NCBI GenBank assembly: GCA_913774955.1
Contig: CAJYKV010000026.1
Location: 1 to 33,251, forward strand
From: an uncultured Acidovorax sp.
GTDB taxonomy: Bacteria; Pseudomonadota; Gammaproteobacteria; Burkholderiales; Burkholderiaceae_C
DNA length: 33,251 nucleotides
Direction: 5' to 3'
In this document: piece after piece, positions 18,313 through 27,337 of the stretch
How positions within the stretch are numbered: the first letter of the stretch is position 1
How the letters are laid out: each line of letters opens with the position of its first letter
Position numbers and translations under genes: made by a program
The notes under the pieces: model-generated
Seen by the model: the letters and a program-made list of their open reading frames with translations, nothing else
The model's database searches: none
Told to the model about the DNA's origin: nothing

Positions 18313-20375
18313 GGGTTGGGAGCGGGCTGTGCCTTGCGGGCGGCGAATTCGGCGCGCAGCGCGCGCAGCTTCTCGCGCGGGTCTTCGCGGGCGGTGTTCT
18401 TGTCCAGGCCCATCTCGGCGATGAAGCGGCTGGGCTGGGCGGCGACCATCTCTCGGCCCTTCTTGCGACGCTTCGTCCAGCTCACCGCCAGGCTGCGCTG
18501 CGCGCGGGTGATGCCCACGTACATCAGGCGGCGCTCTTCCTGCAGTCGCTGCAGGGTGTCTTCGCTCACCTTCTGCTGGCGGCCCTCGTCGTCGTCGAGC
18601 TTGAAGGGCAGCATGCCCTCGGTCACGCCCACCAGCATCACGTGCGGCCATTCCAGGCCCTTGGAGGCGTGCAGGGTGGAGAGGACGACCAGGTCCTCGT
18701 CCTTCTCCCGCTCGCTGATGGTGGACAGCAGCGCGATGGTCTGCGCCACTTCCAGCAGGCTCTTGGTTTCCTTCGCCACCACGGCGCCAGCGGTGTCCTC
18801 GATCTGCCCGCCCGCGCGCTGGCTCATCCAGTCGCAGAATTCGAGCACGTTGGTCCAGCGCGCGCCGGCCACGGTCTCGCTGTCCTCGCTGTCGTAGAGG
18901 TACTGCTCGTAGCCGATCTCCTTCAGCCAGTCGGTCATGAAGGCGCGTGCATCCTCGGCGCCATGGGTGTGCCGCGCCTTGTATTCCAGGTAGTTGATGT
19001 AGCGGCCGAACTCCATCACGCTCTCGTGCGCCTTGCGCGGCAGCATGGCTTCGAGCATGTGGTTGAACAGCGCGCCGAACATGCTCACCTTGTGCTGCGT
19101 CGAGAACTCGCCGAGCTTGGCGAGCGTGGTGTGGCCGATGCCGCGCTTCGGCGTGGTGATGGCGCGCAGGAAGGCCGGGTCGTCGTCGTTGTTGATCCAC
19201 AGGCGGAACCAGGCGCAGAGGTCCTTGATCTCGGCACGGTCGAAGAAGCTGGTGCCGCCCGAGACCTTGTAGGGCACGTTCGCCTTGCGCAGGGCTTTTT
19301 CGAACGGCTTGGCCTGGTGGTTGGCGCGGTAGAGGATAGCGAAGCTCTTCCAGGCCGGCTGCGGGTTGAGCGTGGCGCGCAGGCTCTGGATGCGGGCCAC
19401 GGCGCGCTCGGCCTCGTGCTCCTCGTTGTCGGCGTCCACCACGCGCACCGGCTCGCCCTCGCCCAGTTCGGAGAACAGCGTCTTCGGGTAGAGCTTCGGG
19501 TTGGGCTGGATGACGTTGTTGGCCGCGCGCAGGATGGCGCTGGTGGAGCGGTAGTTCTGCTCCAGCTTGATGACCTTGAGCTGCGGGTAGTCGACCGGCA
19601 GCTTCTTGAGGTTGTCCAGCGTGGCGCCGCGCCAGCCGTAGATCGACTGGTCGTCGTCGCCCACGGCGGTGAAGCGGCCGCGCTCGCCCACCAGCAGCTT
19701 GAGCAGCTCGTACTGCGTGGCGTTGGTGTCCTGGTATTCATCGACCAGTACGTGGCCCAGCGCCTTCTGCCACTTGGCGCGCACCTCGGGGAAGTCGCGC
19801 AGGAGGCGCAGCGGCATGCCGATCAGGTCGTCGAAGTCCACGCTCTGGTAGGCCGTCAGGCGCTCCTCGTAGCGCTGCATGATCACGGCGATGCTGCGCT
19901 CGTTGTCGTCCCTGGCCTGGGCCAGGGCCTGGGCGCTGTCGAGGCCGGCGTTCTTCCAGGCGCTGATGGTCCACTGCCACTGGCGCGCGGTGGCGATGTC
20001 GGCGGTGCCGCCGGCCGCGTCCTTGATGATGCCGGTCACGTCGTCGGCGTCGAGGATGCTGAACTGGGGTTTCAGGCCGAGCACGGCGCCGTCTTCGCGC
20101 ACCATGCGCACGCCCAGGGCGTGGAAGGTGCAGACCAACACGTCCTTGGCCGCGCGGCCGATCAGGTGCTGCGCGCGCTCGCGCATTTCCGCGGCGGCCT
20201 TGTTCGTGAAGGTGATGGCGGCGATGCGGCGCGGCTCCAGGCCGGTCTCGATCAGCCGGCCGATCTTCATCGTGATCACGCGCGTCTTGCCCGAACCGGC
20301 GCCTGCCAGCACGAGGCAGGGCCCCTCCGTGTAGTGGACGGCCTGGAGCTGGGCGAGGTTGAGACCGGCGGACAT
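18309..20375 (-). CDS. rep: ATP-dependent DNA helicase Rep
   Basis: A 688-residue superfamily 1A helicase that unwinds DNA 3' to 5' and clears proteins ahead of replication forks. All motifs are present in order: LAGAGSGKTRVIT (Walker A), ITFTNKAAAEM, VDEYQDTNATQYELL (Walker B), VGDDDQSIYGWRGA, LEQNYRS, VSGGTSFFDRAEIKDL, TLHASKGLEWP and EERRLMYVGITRAQ. The length and the segments GPCLVLAGAGSGKT, FSELGEGEPV and NEEHEAERAV match E. coli Rep (673 residues) better than UvrD. The start ATG 20375 gives MSAGLNLAQLQAV, the standard N-terminus. It heads an operon with the lipoprotein and pldA. Confidence 0.96.
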   Translation of the reverse strand: MSAGLNLAQLQAVHYTEGPCLVLAGAGSGKTRVITMKIGRLIETGLEPRRIAAITFTNKAAAEMRERAQHLIGRAAKDVLVCTFHALGVRMVREDGAVLGLKPQFSILDADDVTGIIKDAAGGTADIATARQWQWTISAWKNAGLDSAQALAQARDDNERSIAVIMQRYEERLTAYQSVDFDDLIGMPLRLLRDFPEVRAKWQKALGHVLVDEYQDTNATQYELLKLLVGERGRFTAVGDDDQSIYGWRGATLDNLKKLPVDYPQLKVIKLEQNYRSTSAILRAANNVIQPNPKLYPKTLFSELGEGEPVRVVDADNEEHEAERAVARIQSLRATLNPQPAWKSFAILYRANHQAKPFEKALRKANVPYKVSGGTSFFDRAEIKDLCAWFRLWINNDDDPAFLRAITTPKRGIGHTTLAKLGEFSTQHKVSMFGALFNHMLEAMLPRKAHESVMEFGRYINYLEYKARHTHGAEDARAFMTDWLKEIGYEQYLYDSEDSETVAGARWTNVLEFCDWMSQRAGGQIEDTAGAVVAKETKSLLEVAQTIALLSTISEREKDEDLVVLSTLHASKGLEWPHVMLVGVTEGMLPFKLDDDEGRQQKVSEDTLQRLQEERRLMYVGITRAQRSLAVSWTKRRKKGREMVAAQPSRFIAEMGLDKNTAREDPREKLRALRAEFAARKAQPAPNP

Positions 20376-20600
20376 GCGGCGAGCGGAACGGAAAAAAAGG
20401 GGGCGCGAAGGGGCGGGCAGGGGAGCGCGTTCCTCCAGCGGACGGCAAAAAGCGGCCCGGGCCGGGGAAGGCGGGTGCCGATGATAACGGGCGGTCCGGA
20501 AACCCGGCCGGCGATGCGGCAGCGTCCTACAGCCGGGTCGCCGCGGCGCCACGGACCCGGAGCCCCGCGGCTGCGCCATCCCGGGCTGCGAGAATGCCGC

Positions 20601-21587
20601 GTGCTCTCCGTCCTGGCCGTCACCTTTCCGTTCTTCGCCCTGGTGCTGTGCGGCTACCTCGCCACGCGGGCCGGGCTGCTGCCGCTGGCGGCCATCCCGG
20701 GGCTCAACACCTTCGTGCTGTTCTTCGCGCTGCCGTGCATGCTGTTCCGCTTCGGTGCGCGCACGCCCATCGCCGAGCTGCTGGACCCGGTCGCCGCGGG
20801 CGTGTACCTGGCCTGCGGGCTGCTGCTGGTGGCCGCGTCGATCGCGCTCACGCGCCGGCGCCTGGGCTGGAACGACGCGGCCTTCGGCGCGCTGGCGACG
20901 GCGTTCCCCAACACCGGGTTCATGGGCGTGCCGCTGCTCGTGTCGCTGCTCGGGCCGGCCGCCGCGGGGCCGGTCATCCTCACGATGCTGCTGGACATGG
21001 TGGTCACGACCGCGGTCTGCGTGGGGCTGTCGCGGCTGGATGGCGGCTCGGAGCCCGGCGCCGCCGCGGACGGCGGGCGCGCGCGGGCCGCGCGGGCGGC
21101 GTTCGGGCGGGCGCTGCGCGGCATGGCCTCCAATCCCATGCCCTGGTCGATCGCGCTGGGCGCGCTGGCGTCGGGCCTGCACGTCGCCCTTCCCGCGCCG
21201 CTCGACCGCACCGTCGGCCTGCTGGCCGACGCCGCCGCGCCGGTGGCGCTCTTCGCGATCGGTGCGGTGCTGGCGCGCGCCGGCATGTCGGCGCATCCGC
21301 ACGAGGCGCTGCGCCCGCGCGACGGCCTGGGCGCGGCGCTCGCCAAGCTGGTGGCGCACCCGCTGCTCGTCTGGGGTGCCGGCCATGGCGCGATCGCGGC
21401 GGGCCTGCCGCTGGCGGCACCCGCGCACACCGCGCTGGTGCTGGCGGCGGCGCTGCCGGCCGCGAGCAACGTTTCGCTGCTGGCGGAGCGCTTCGGCGCG
21501 CACACGGGGCGCATCGCGCGCACCATTTTGCTGTCCACGGCGCTGGCGTTCCTGAGCTTCTCGGCCGCGGTGGCCCTGCTGGCCTGA
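20601..21587 (+). CDS. AEC family (auxin efflux carrier-like) transporter
   Basis: About 328 residues with ten predicted membrane helices, split into two five-helix halves by a basic cytoplasmic loop near residues 155-175 (DGGRARAARAAFGRAL). Visible family features: FFALVLCGYLATRAGLL, NTFVLFFALPCMLFRF, AFPNTGFMGVPLLVSLLG (the conserved N.GF.G.P motif), PVALFAIGAVLARAG and AALPAASNVSLLAERFG. Such permeases export organic acids such as malonate or malate, or auxin-like compounds; the substrate is not visible. I chose the GTG at 20601, since no in-frame ATG precedes the first helix. Divergent from rep; the 225 bases between hold no other gene. Confidence 0.9.
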   Translation: MLSVLAVTFPFFALVLCGYLATRAGLLPLAAIPGLNTFVLFFALPCMLFRFGARTPIAELLDPVAAGVYLACGLLLVAASIALTRRRLGWNDAAFGALATAFPNTGFMGVPLLVSLLGPAAAGPVILTMLLDMVVTTAVCVGLSRLDGGSEPGAAADGGRARAARAAFGRALRGMASNPMPWSIALGALASGLHVALPAPLDRTVGLLADAAAPVALFAIGAVLARAGMSAHPHEALRPRDGLGAALAKLVAHPLLVWGAGHGAIAAGLPLAAPAHTALVLAAALPAASNVSLLAERFGAHTGRIARTILLSTALAFLSFSAAVALLA

Positions 21588-21630
21588 GCGATTGCGCGCC
21601 GCGCAGCCGCTCCCGGCGGCCTGCCGGCAC

Positions 21631-21655
21631 TTCGCAGGCCCGGCAGCCGCTTCGC
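21631..21655 (+). promoter_or_regulatory. Perfect PIP box (HrpX/HrpB-type plant-inducible promoter)
   Basis: TTCGC (21631-21635), exactly 15 bases, then TTCGC (21651-21655). This matches the consensus TTCGB-N15-TTCGB bound by AraC-type HrpX/HrpB activators of type III secretion genes in Xanthomonas, Ralstonia and Acidovorax. It lies 91 bases upstream of the chaperone-like gene on the same strand. A matching -10 (YANNNT at 30-32 bases) is not obvious. Confidence 0.8.
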
Positions 21656-21746
21656 GGAGGTCACCGCGGCGTTACGTGACTTCCTGAAAGTGCCGCCATG
21701 CACTGCAGGTCCGTGGTGCCGATGACTGCCTTTCTGGAGCCGTGCC

Positions 21747-22253
21747 ATGACCCCGACTTCCCCCCCTGTTCCCCTCCCCCCACGCCCGCCCGGCGCCACA
21801 AGCGCCTTCCTCGCGCAGGTCGGCCTGCAGCTCGGCATGCCCGCGGACGTGCTGCAGGCGCTGGAGGCCGGCGAGCCGTTCAGCGGCCCTTCGGGCCTGC
21901 TGTGCCGTGTCCACACGGGCATCGCCGGCGGCCGCTGCATCGGCCATCCCGAGGTACTGCTGCCGCTGGCGGCGGCCGAACTCGGAGGGCCGGACGTGCC
22001 GCGGCTGCTGGGCGTGCAGGAGCAGTTGCTGCACGGCGAGGGATGGCTGCTGGGGCTGATGGCCGGCGGCGGGCTGCTGGCCTTGCGGCCGCTGCAGGGC
22101 CAGCACGACGCCGTGCAGGTGGCGGCGGATCTGGACCGCGGCCAGGTCCTGGCGCGCGCCGCGCTGGAGGTGCTGGTGCCCGCCGAAGGCACCGATCCGG
22201 AGGCGGGTGGCCCGGACGGCCGGAGCCTGGCCGGCGCCGGGGCAGCGCCATGA
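21747..22253 (+). CDS. Probable type III secretion chaperone (CesT-like)
   Basis: A 168-residue small protein with GGAG upstream of the ATG at 21747. After a Pro-rich start (TSPPVPLPPRPPG) comes a core of about 120 residues. It starts with a helix (AFLAQVGLQLGMPADVLQAL) and continues with strand-like segments (GLLCRVHTGIAGGRC, EVLLPLAAAEL). A helical part follows (LGVQEQLLHGEGWLLGLMAG), then GGGLLALRPLQG and a last helix (DLDRGQVLARAALEVLV). This order, the acidic character and the size match class I effector chaperones. The identification rests on pattern and context, not on a strong motif. It sits behind a PIP box, and its stop overlaps the start of the large downstream protein (ATGA), the usual arrangement of chaperone and cognate effector. 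Confidence 0.72.
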   Translation: MTPTSPPVPLPPRPPGATSAFLAQVGLQLGMPADVLQALEAGEPFSGPSGLLCRVHTGIAGGRCIGHPEVLLPLAAAELGGPDVPRLLGVQEQLLHGEGWLLGLMAGGGLLALRPLQGQHDAVQVAADLDRGQVLARAALEVLVPAEGTDPEAGGPDGRSLAGAGAAP

Positions 22254-24598
22254 CCCCGGGCCCGGGCCAGGCGCTGCTGCGCGGCCCTGAACGGTCGGAC
22301 CGCTTCCCGGCCGCGCAGGACGGTGCGCGCCGCCCGGAGCCGGCCGGCGCGAGGGCTTCCGCGACGATCCCTGCTGCCTCGCAGGAGCTCGCACGCCTCG
22401 CGGCGTCGGGCCGGCGATCGCGCACCGGCGCCCTGGACGGCGCGGCGTCGCAGCGCCGCGCGCCGTTGCCGCCCGCGGCGCGGGACGAGGCCGGGCGCGC
22501 ATCCACCGCGTCCTCCTTCCACTCCGCCGCCGCCGCGCTGTCCGATGCCCCGGCACCGGCGCGTGGCGCCAGCGTGCGCCGTCTGTCGGCGGAGTCGGCT
22601 TTCTACTCGGCGCGCATGGAACTGCCGGAGTCCGGCGGTTACGACCCGGGCCCGCCCGCGCGTTCCGGCCGGAACGGTTTCGTGCGGAGCGCGTTCCCGG
22701 GCGGCGGCGCGCTGGAGCGCAGCGATTCCTCGTCGTCGTCCGACCTCGACACGGTGGAGCCCCGCGGCGTGGCCCGCGAAGAAGCGGCGCAAGGCAGCCA
22801 CGGCGCACACCCGGGCGCGGCGGCGGACCTGTTCCGCCAGCAGCTCGCGGCGCACCTGGCCGCCATGCCGCTGGCCCATGACGTGCAGGGCCGCGCCGAG
22901 GTGCAGGCGCAGATGGAGGCCGAATACGTCGCATGGGCCGGGGAGCGCCTGCTGGAGCGGCAGCGGGCCTACGGCGAGGCGGGCGGCTACCGCTTCGGCG
23001 AATCCATGGACGCCGTCGGCCTGCCACGCGCTTCCATCGCGATCGCCTACGAATGCCTCAAGGGGTTCCTGATCTCCGCCACCCGCACGCCCCCGGGCGG
23101 CGCGATCGCGGTCCTGCAGGGCACCCGGGACAGCGAGCGCGCATCCAGGATCCGGCCGGCCGCGCTGGGGGGACTGGTGGCGGGAGGCGCCAACTACGTG
23201 GTCGAATCGATCCTGATCCCCGCGATGGACCGGCGCGCGCGCGTGGCCAACATGCCGGCCTTCAAGGCCGTGGACCCGAAGGTGCTCATCCCCGATCCCG
23301 CGCCGGTGCAGCTGGAGGTGACGGCCGAGGGCGCCAAGCGCTTCTGGCGGCCCGCGCGGGATTCGGAGGTGGGGCACCGGGCCGTGACCGAAAGCGTGGA
23401 CCGCCCGACCCGCAACGCCTTGCGCGGCGTGGCGCACGATAGCCGCAAACTGGCCGAAACGCGCCAGAAGCTCATGGACGGCAAGGCCGAGGCCACATTG
23501 CTCAAGCCGGTGCTCACGGCCAGCGCGAACGCGTTGCGGCGCTGGGCGAGCGATGCCGCGACGCTGGCCTCGCCGGGCAAGGCCCTGGGCCTGGGCGCCG
23601 TGGCGTCGGGCACGGCGTCCGCGGTGAACAAGGCGGTGCTGGAGACGACCAAGGCGCTGCCGCGCTCCGGCCAGGTCGAGGTGCCCGATCTGCTCGGGGG
23701 CACGCAGCGCGTGAACCTGTTCCGCCTCGCGGTGCCCGACGAAGCCCAGGCCCCGCTGCGCTGGAGCGACGCGAGGCGGTTGCCCGGCTTCGCATGGGAC
23801 GTCGCGCGGGAGGCAGCGCCGCTGCTGGGCGAGGCCGCGCGCACCGGCGCCGGGGCCTTTCATGCGGCGCGCGACTTCTTCGTGCGCAGCGTGGGCGGCA
23901 ACGTACTGATCGGCGCGGTGGCCGCTTCGGCCGGCCTGCAGTTCGCGTCGATCGTGCGCGGGCGCTACGGCGTGCCGGACAGCAGCGAGACGACCGCCTC
24001 CACCGGCAGCGTGATGCAGCAGGCGGGGCAGAGCTTTTTCAGCGAACTGGGCTGGAGCGGCTGGAAGGCGCTCATGGGCGACATCAGCGGTGAACTGGCC
24101 GCCCGCCTGGACCGCCGCCGCGACCAGACGCAGGAGCGCCTCTGGCGCGAGGCCCGCGCCGAAATGCGCGGCCTCGACGAGGACCTGCATCGGGCGCTGA
24201 GCCCGTCGCTGCGCGCCTTCGCCTCGCCCGTGCTGCCGCCGCGCGGAGCCGCTCCCCGCCCGGCCGAAGCGCTGCACGACCCGGAGGGCGGCCGGGCCCC
24301 GCGCATCCGGATGCCGGACCTGCGCCTGCGCCAGGCCACCGAAGCGGCACGCGCCAGCGTCGAAGAGCTGCTGGAGCTCAGCCCGCAGGGCATCATCCAG
24401 AAAGCCACGGTGGCACGTGCCGCGGGCCGGCTGCGCCGGCTGACCGCCCGCTACCCCCAGGCCACCCTGGCCGCCGAAGGCCTGGACGTGCCGCGGCTGC
24501 AGCGCATGTGCGCGCGGCTGGAGCGCGTCGAGCGGCTGCTCGAACAGCGCGAGGCGCTGGTCGCCTGGCGGGAAGGCCCGCGGCCGCACGCCGATTGA
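22250..24598 (+). CDS. Candidate type III secreted effector, 782 residues
   Basis: It starts at ATG 22250, overlapping the chaperone stop. There is no Sec signal. The first 180 residues are disordered-looking, rich in Ser, Ala, Pro and Arg (ASSFHSAAAALSDAP, a Ser-Asp run SDSSSSSDLD near 158-168), as in secretion and chaperone-binding regions of effectors. A structured, mostly helical body follows. It has small-residue hydrophobic segments at about 263-275 (IAIAYECLKGFLI), 303-320 (GGLVAGGANYVVES), 443-463 (GLGAVASGTASAVNKAVL) and 550-569 (GNVLIGAVAASAGLQFASIV), which could be membrane-interacting. The C-terminus is charged and helical (RLERVERLLEQREALV). I recognise no catalytic motif and cannot assign it to a named Hop/Xop/Rip family. 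Its base composition equals the surrounding genome, unlike recently acquired low-GC effectors. Confidence 0.72.
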   Translation: MTPGPGQALLRGPERSDRFPAAQDGARRPEPAGARASATIPAASQELARLAASGRRSRTGALDGAASQRRAPLPPAARDEAGRASTASSFHSAAAALSDAPAPARGASVRRLSAESAFYSARMELPESGGYDPGPPARSGRNGFVRSAFPGGGALERSDSSSSSDLDTVEPRGVAREEAAQGSHGAHPGAAADLFRQQLAAHLAAMPLAHDVQGRAEVQAQMEAEYVAWAGERLLERQRAYGEAGGYRFGESMDAVGLPRASIAIAYECLKGFLISATRTPPGGAIAVLQGTRDSERASRIRPAALGGLVAGGANYVVESILIPAMDRRARVANMPAFKAVDPKVLIPDPAPVQLEVTAEGAKRFWRPARDSEVGHRAVTESVDRPTRNALRGVAHDSRKLAETRQKLMDGKAEATLLKPVLTASANALRRWASDAATLASPGKALGLGAVASGTASAVNKAVLETTKALPRSGQVEVPDLLGGTQRVNLFRLAVPDEAQAPLRWSDARRLPGFAWDVAREAAPLLGEAARTGAGAFHAARDFFVRSVGGNVLIGAVAASAGLQFASIVRGRYGVPDSSETTASTGSVMQQAGQSFFSELGWSGWKALMGDISGELAARLDRRRDQTQERLWREARAEMRGLDEDLHRALSPSLRAFASPVLPPRGAAPRPAEALHDPEGGRAPRIRMPDLRLRQATEAARASVEELLELSPQGIIQKATVARAAGRLRRLTARYPQATLAAEGLDVPRLQRMCARLERVERLLEQREALVAWREGPRPHAD

Positions 24599-24636
24599 TC
24601 CGCATCCACCACCGGAGCGATCGCCGCGCCGGCGGC

Positions 24637-26820
24637 TCAGATCGCCAGCGGATCCACATCCACCAGCCAGCGCACCAGCCCGCGGTGGGCCGGGTCCGAC
24701 CGGCAGGCGTGCAGCACCGGCTGCCATGCCGCGAGGAAGCGCTGCAGCGCCGCGCGGCTCGGGCTCTCCAGCAGCATCTGCGCGCGCTCCACGTCGGCCA
24801 CGCGCTGGATCGCCAGTGGCACGGGCGGGAAGACGGTCACGTGCTCCAGCCCCGGCAGTCCGGCCTCCCGCGCCGCCTCGGCGCACGCGTTCAGAAACCC
24901 CTGCGCCACCTCCTGCGTGCGCGCGTCGGCACGCACCAGCGCCTGGTAGGCGAAGGGCGGCATCCCGGCCTCGGCACGATCGGCGAGCTGCCGGCCCGCG
25001 AAAGCCGGGTAATCGTGCCGGCGCAGCGCCGCATACACGGCATGGTCCGCATGGTAGGTCTGCACCCACATTTCGCAGGGGCTGCCCTGGGCCGCCACGT
25101 AGGCCGCGTCCCGGCCCGCGCGGCCGGCCGCCTGCATCAGCAGCGCGAACAGCCGCTCGGGCGCCCGGAAATCGCTGGAAAACAGGGCGCCATCGGGCTG
25201 CACCGCCGCCACCAGCGTGATCCGCCGGAAGTCGTGCCCCTTGGCCACCATCTGCGTGCCCACCAGCACGTCCACCTCGCCCGCGTGCACCTGGGCGAGC
25301 TGTTCCTCCAGAGCGCCCTTGGCCCTGGTGGTGTCGGCGTCGATGCGGGCCACGCGCGCCGCGCGGCGCTCCGGCGTGATGACGTTGCGCAGCAGTTGGG
25401 CGAGCTGTTCCTCGAGCTGTTCGGTGCCGCGGCCGATGGGGGCGATGTCCGGGTTGCCGCAACCCGGGCAGGCATAGGGCACGCGCTGCGCGAAGCCGCA
25501 GTGGTGGCAGCGCAGCGTGCGGTCGATCTTGTGGAACACCTGGTGGGCGCTGCAGTGCGGGCAGTCGCTCTTCCAGCCGCATTCGGTGCAGTGCAGCACC
25601 GGGGCGAAGCCGCGGCGGTTGAGCAGCACCAGGCATTGTTCGCCGCGCTCCACGCGTTCGGTGATCGCGGCCACGAGCGGCGGCGAGAACACCGCGCCGC
25701 GCGGCTGCTGCGCCATGTCCACCAGCCGCACGCGCGGCAGCGCACCCGCGCCGATGCGGCTGGGCATGTGCAGCCGCAGGTAGCGCCCGCCCGGGTCGCC
25801 CTCCGCGGGTGGGCGGCTCGCGTGCCAGCTCTCCAGCGACGGCGTGGCCGATCCGAGGATCACCTTCGCGCCCTGCTCGCGCCCGCGCCAGACGGCCAGG
25901 TCGCGCGCCGAATAGCGCGCACCCTCCTGCTGCTTGTAGCTCGCGTCGTGCTCCTCGTCCACCACGATCAGCGCCAGGCCCGGCAGGCTCGCGAACACCG
26001 CCATGCGCGTGCCGAGCACGATGCGCGCCTGGCCGGAATGCGCGGCCAGCCAGCTTTTCAGCCGCTGCGGATTCGTCATGCCGCTGTGCAGCGAGACGAC
26101 GCTGTCCGCGCCGTAGACCGGTGCGAAGCGCGCGAGGAAGCGCGCCTCCAGCTGCGGCGTGAGGTTGATCTCCGGCACCATCACCAGCGCCTGCGCGGCG
26201 GGGTCGGCGGCCAGGGCCTGTTGTACGCAGCGCAGGTACACCTCGGTCTTGCCGCTGCCCGTGCTGCCGTAGAGCAGGAACGGGCCGGGCTCGGCCGCGA
26301 TGCGCTCCGTTGCTGCCTGCTGTTCGGGGCTCAGGTCGTGGGGTTCGCTCGCGTAGGGCGGCGTGGCCTCGCCGGCCATGGAGGCCACTGCCACGGGCGC
26401 GCGCTTCAGCCGCCGCGCGAGCTGCACCGGGGTGAGATCGCGCAACTGCGGCGGCAGCGCGGCCAGTGCCACCTCACCCACCGCGCGCTGGTAGTAGCGG
26501 GCCGCGAACGCCACCAGGCGGCGCCAGGACGCGTCCAGCGGCGCCACGCCCTCCAGCACGCCCGCGACGGGCCGCACGGCCGCGCCTGAGGGCAGCGGAA
26601 CGGCTTCCAGGGGCGCATCCCACACCACCCCCAGCACTTCGCGCGATCCCAGCGGCACCCGCACCAGGGTGCCCGGCGCGATCGCCACCGGACTCGCATA
26701 GCTCAGCGGTTCGCCCACAGCGCTGTGCGTGGGCGTCTGCACCGCCACCGACACGATCACGGGATCGACGACGTGGGCGGGCAGCGAAGGGGGGGGCGAA
26801 GGGGTCGCGGAGGAGGGCAC
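24637..26820 (-). CDS. priA: Primosomal protein N' (replication restart helicase PriA)
   Basis: About 727 residues (E. coli 732). PriA reloads the replisome at collapsed forks. Visible order: the 3'-OH binding domain (VSVAVQTPTHSAVGEPLSY, PGTLVRVPLGSREVLGVVW); the helicase core with Walker A GSTGSGKTEVYLR; VDEEHDASYKQ (DEEH motif); LGSATPSLESW; zinc-binding cysteines in CTECGWKSDCPHC and CHHCGFAQRVPYACPGCG; VLVGTQMVAKGHDF; and QAAGRAGRD. The start is uncertain: GTG 26820 is used here, GTG 26760 is nearer the conserved domain, and ATGs at 26928, 26958 and 26979 would push the gene into the DnaA-box region with non-conserved sequence. None has a clear ribosome site. It converges on the effector gene with 38 bases between. 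Confidence 0.95.
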   Translation of the reverse strand: MPSSATPSPPPSLPAHVVDPVIVSVAVQTPTHSAVGEPLSYASPVAIAPGTLVRVPLGSREVLGVVWDAPLEAVPLPSGAAVRPVAGVLEGVAPLDASWRRLVAFAARYYQRAVGEVALAALPPQLRDLTPVQLARRLKRAPVAVASMAGEATPPYASEPHDLSPEQQAATERIAAEPGPFLLYGSTGSGKTEVYLRCVQQALAADPAAQALVMVPEINLTPQLEARFLARFAPVYGADSVVSLHSGMTNPQRLKSWLAAHSGQARIVLGTRMAVFASLPGLALIVVDEEHDASYKQQEGARYSARDLAVWRGREQGAKVILGSATPSLESWHASRPPAEGDPGGRYLRLHMPSRIGAGALPRVRLVDMAQQPRGAVFSPPLVAAITERVERGEQCLVLLNRRGFAPVLHCTECGWKSDCPHCSAHQVFHKIDRTLRCHHCGFAQRVPYACPGCGNPDIAPIGRGTEQLEEQLAQLLRNVITPERRAARVARIDADTTRAKGALEEQLAQVHAGEVDVLVGTQMVAKGHDFRRITLVAAVQPDGALFSSDFRAPERLFALLMQAAGRAGRDAAYVAAQGSPCEMWVQTYHADHAVYAALRRHDYPAFAGRQLADRAEAGMPPFAYQALVRADARTQEVAQGFLNACAEAAREAGLPGLEHVTVFPPVPLAIQRVADVERAQMLLESPSRAALQRFLAAWQPVLHACRSDPAHRGLVRWLVDVDPLAI

Positions 26821-26998
26821 GGTGCGAGTATCGGCGGCAGTGCCGGAGTCTGCCCCAAGCGGGTGGAGACTGCCGGTATCGCCCCGGAAGGCGTTTTTCC
26901 GCGAATCTGTGGATAACTTTGTGGGCATCCGTGGACAGGCAGGGGGCAGGCGGTGCATGACTGCGGCGGTCGACGCCATCGCGCCGCTGGGTCGTTTC

Positions 26999-27055
26999 AG
27001 AAAAAGTCTTTGAAATTCAATGACTTTGATTGAATGACCTCATGTTCTTCTGTGA
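26999..27055. other. AT-rich stretch with inverted repeat inside the DnaA-box cluster
   Basis: A run of roughly 55 bases rich in A and T (aaaaagtctttgaaattc and onward), unusual in this genome, between the first and second perfect DnaA boxes. It contains the perfect inverted repeat attcaa (27015-27020) and ttgaat (27030-27035) with a 9-base spacer. It could be a DNA unwinding element or a repressor site. Confidence 0.45.
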
Positions 27056-27337
27056 GCGGGCGCCTGTGGATTGTTACAGGTCTGGACGCCTCGGAGTGTG
27101 CATAAGTCCACTTGTCAAGAGTTCCGCGGGGCCTTGGAATGTGCTAGGTGGCCCCTGGAATTGCCGCTCCGCCTGCGATTCGCTCGGCAAGTGCTTGATT
27201 TCTCGGGCTTTTTGGGGAAATCCCGAAATTCTGTGGATAACTTTGTTGATATCCGCTGTGGACACCGCGCAGGTCCTTGATGGCATTGGGTTCTGCGGCA
27301 ATGCCCGGAATTTCGGCACCCCTTGCATGCCTATGTG

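Noticed and set aside
20594-21679. ATG-started frame overlapping the AEC transporter
   Set aside because: Its translation is Arg/Ala/Gly-rich without membrane helices. The GTG frame at 20601 gives a complete AEC protein.
20654-25636. Very long open frame on the minus strand opposite the AEC, chaperone and effector genes
   Set aside because: It is a shadow of GC-rich codon use. The plus-strand genes have starts, ribosome sites, a PIP box and domain structure, and the end of this frame overlaps priA in another frame.
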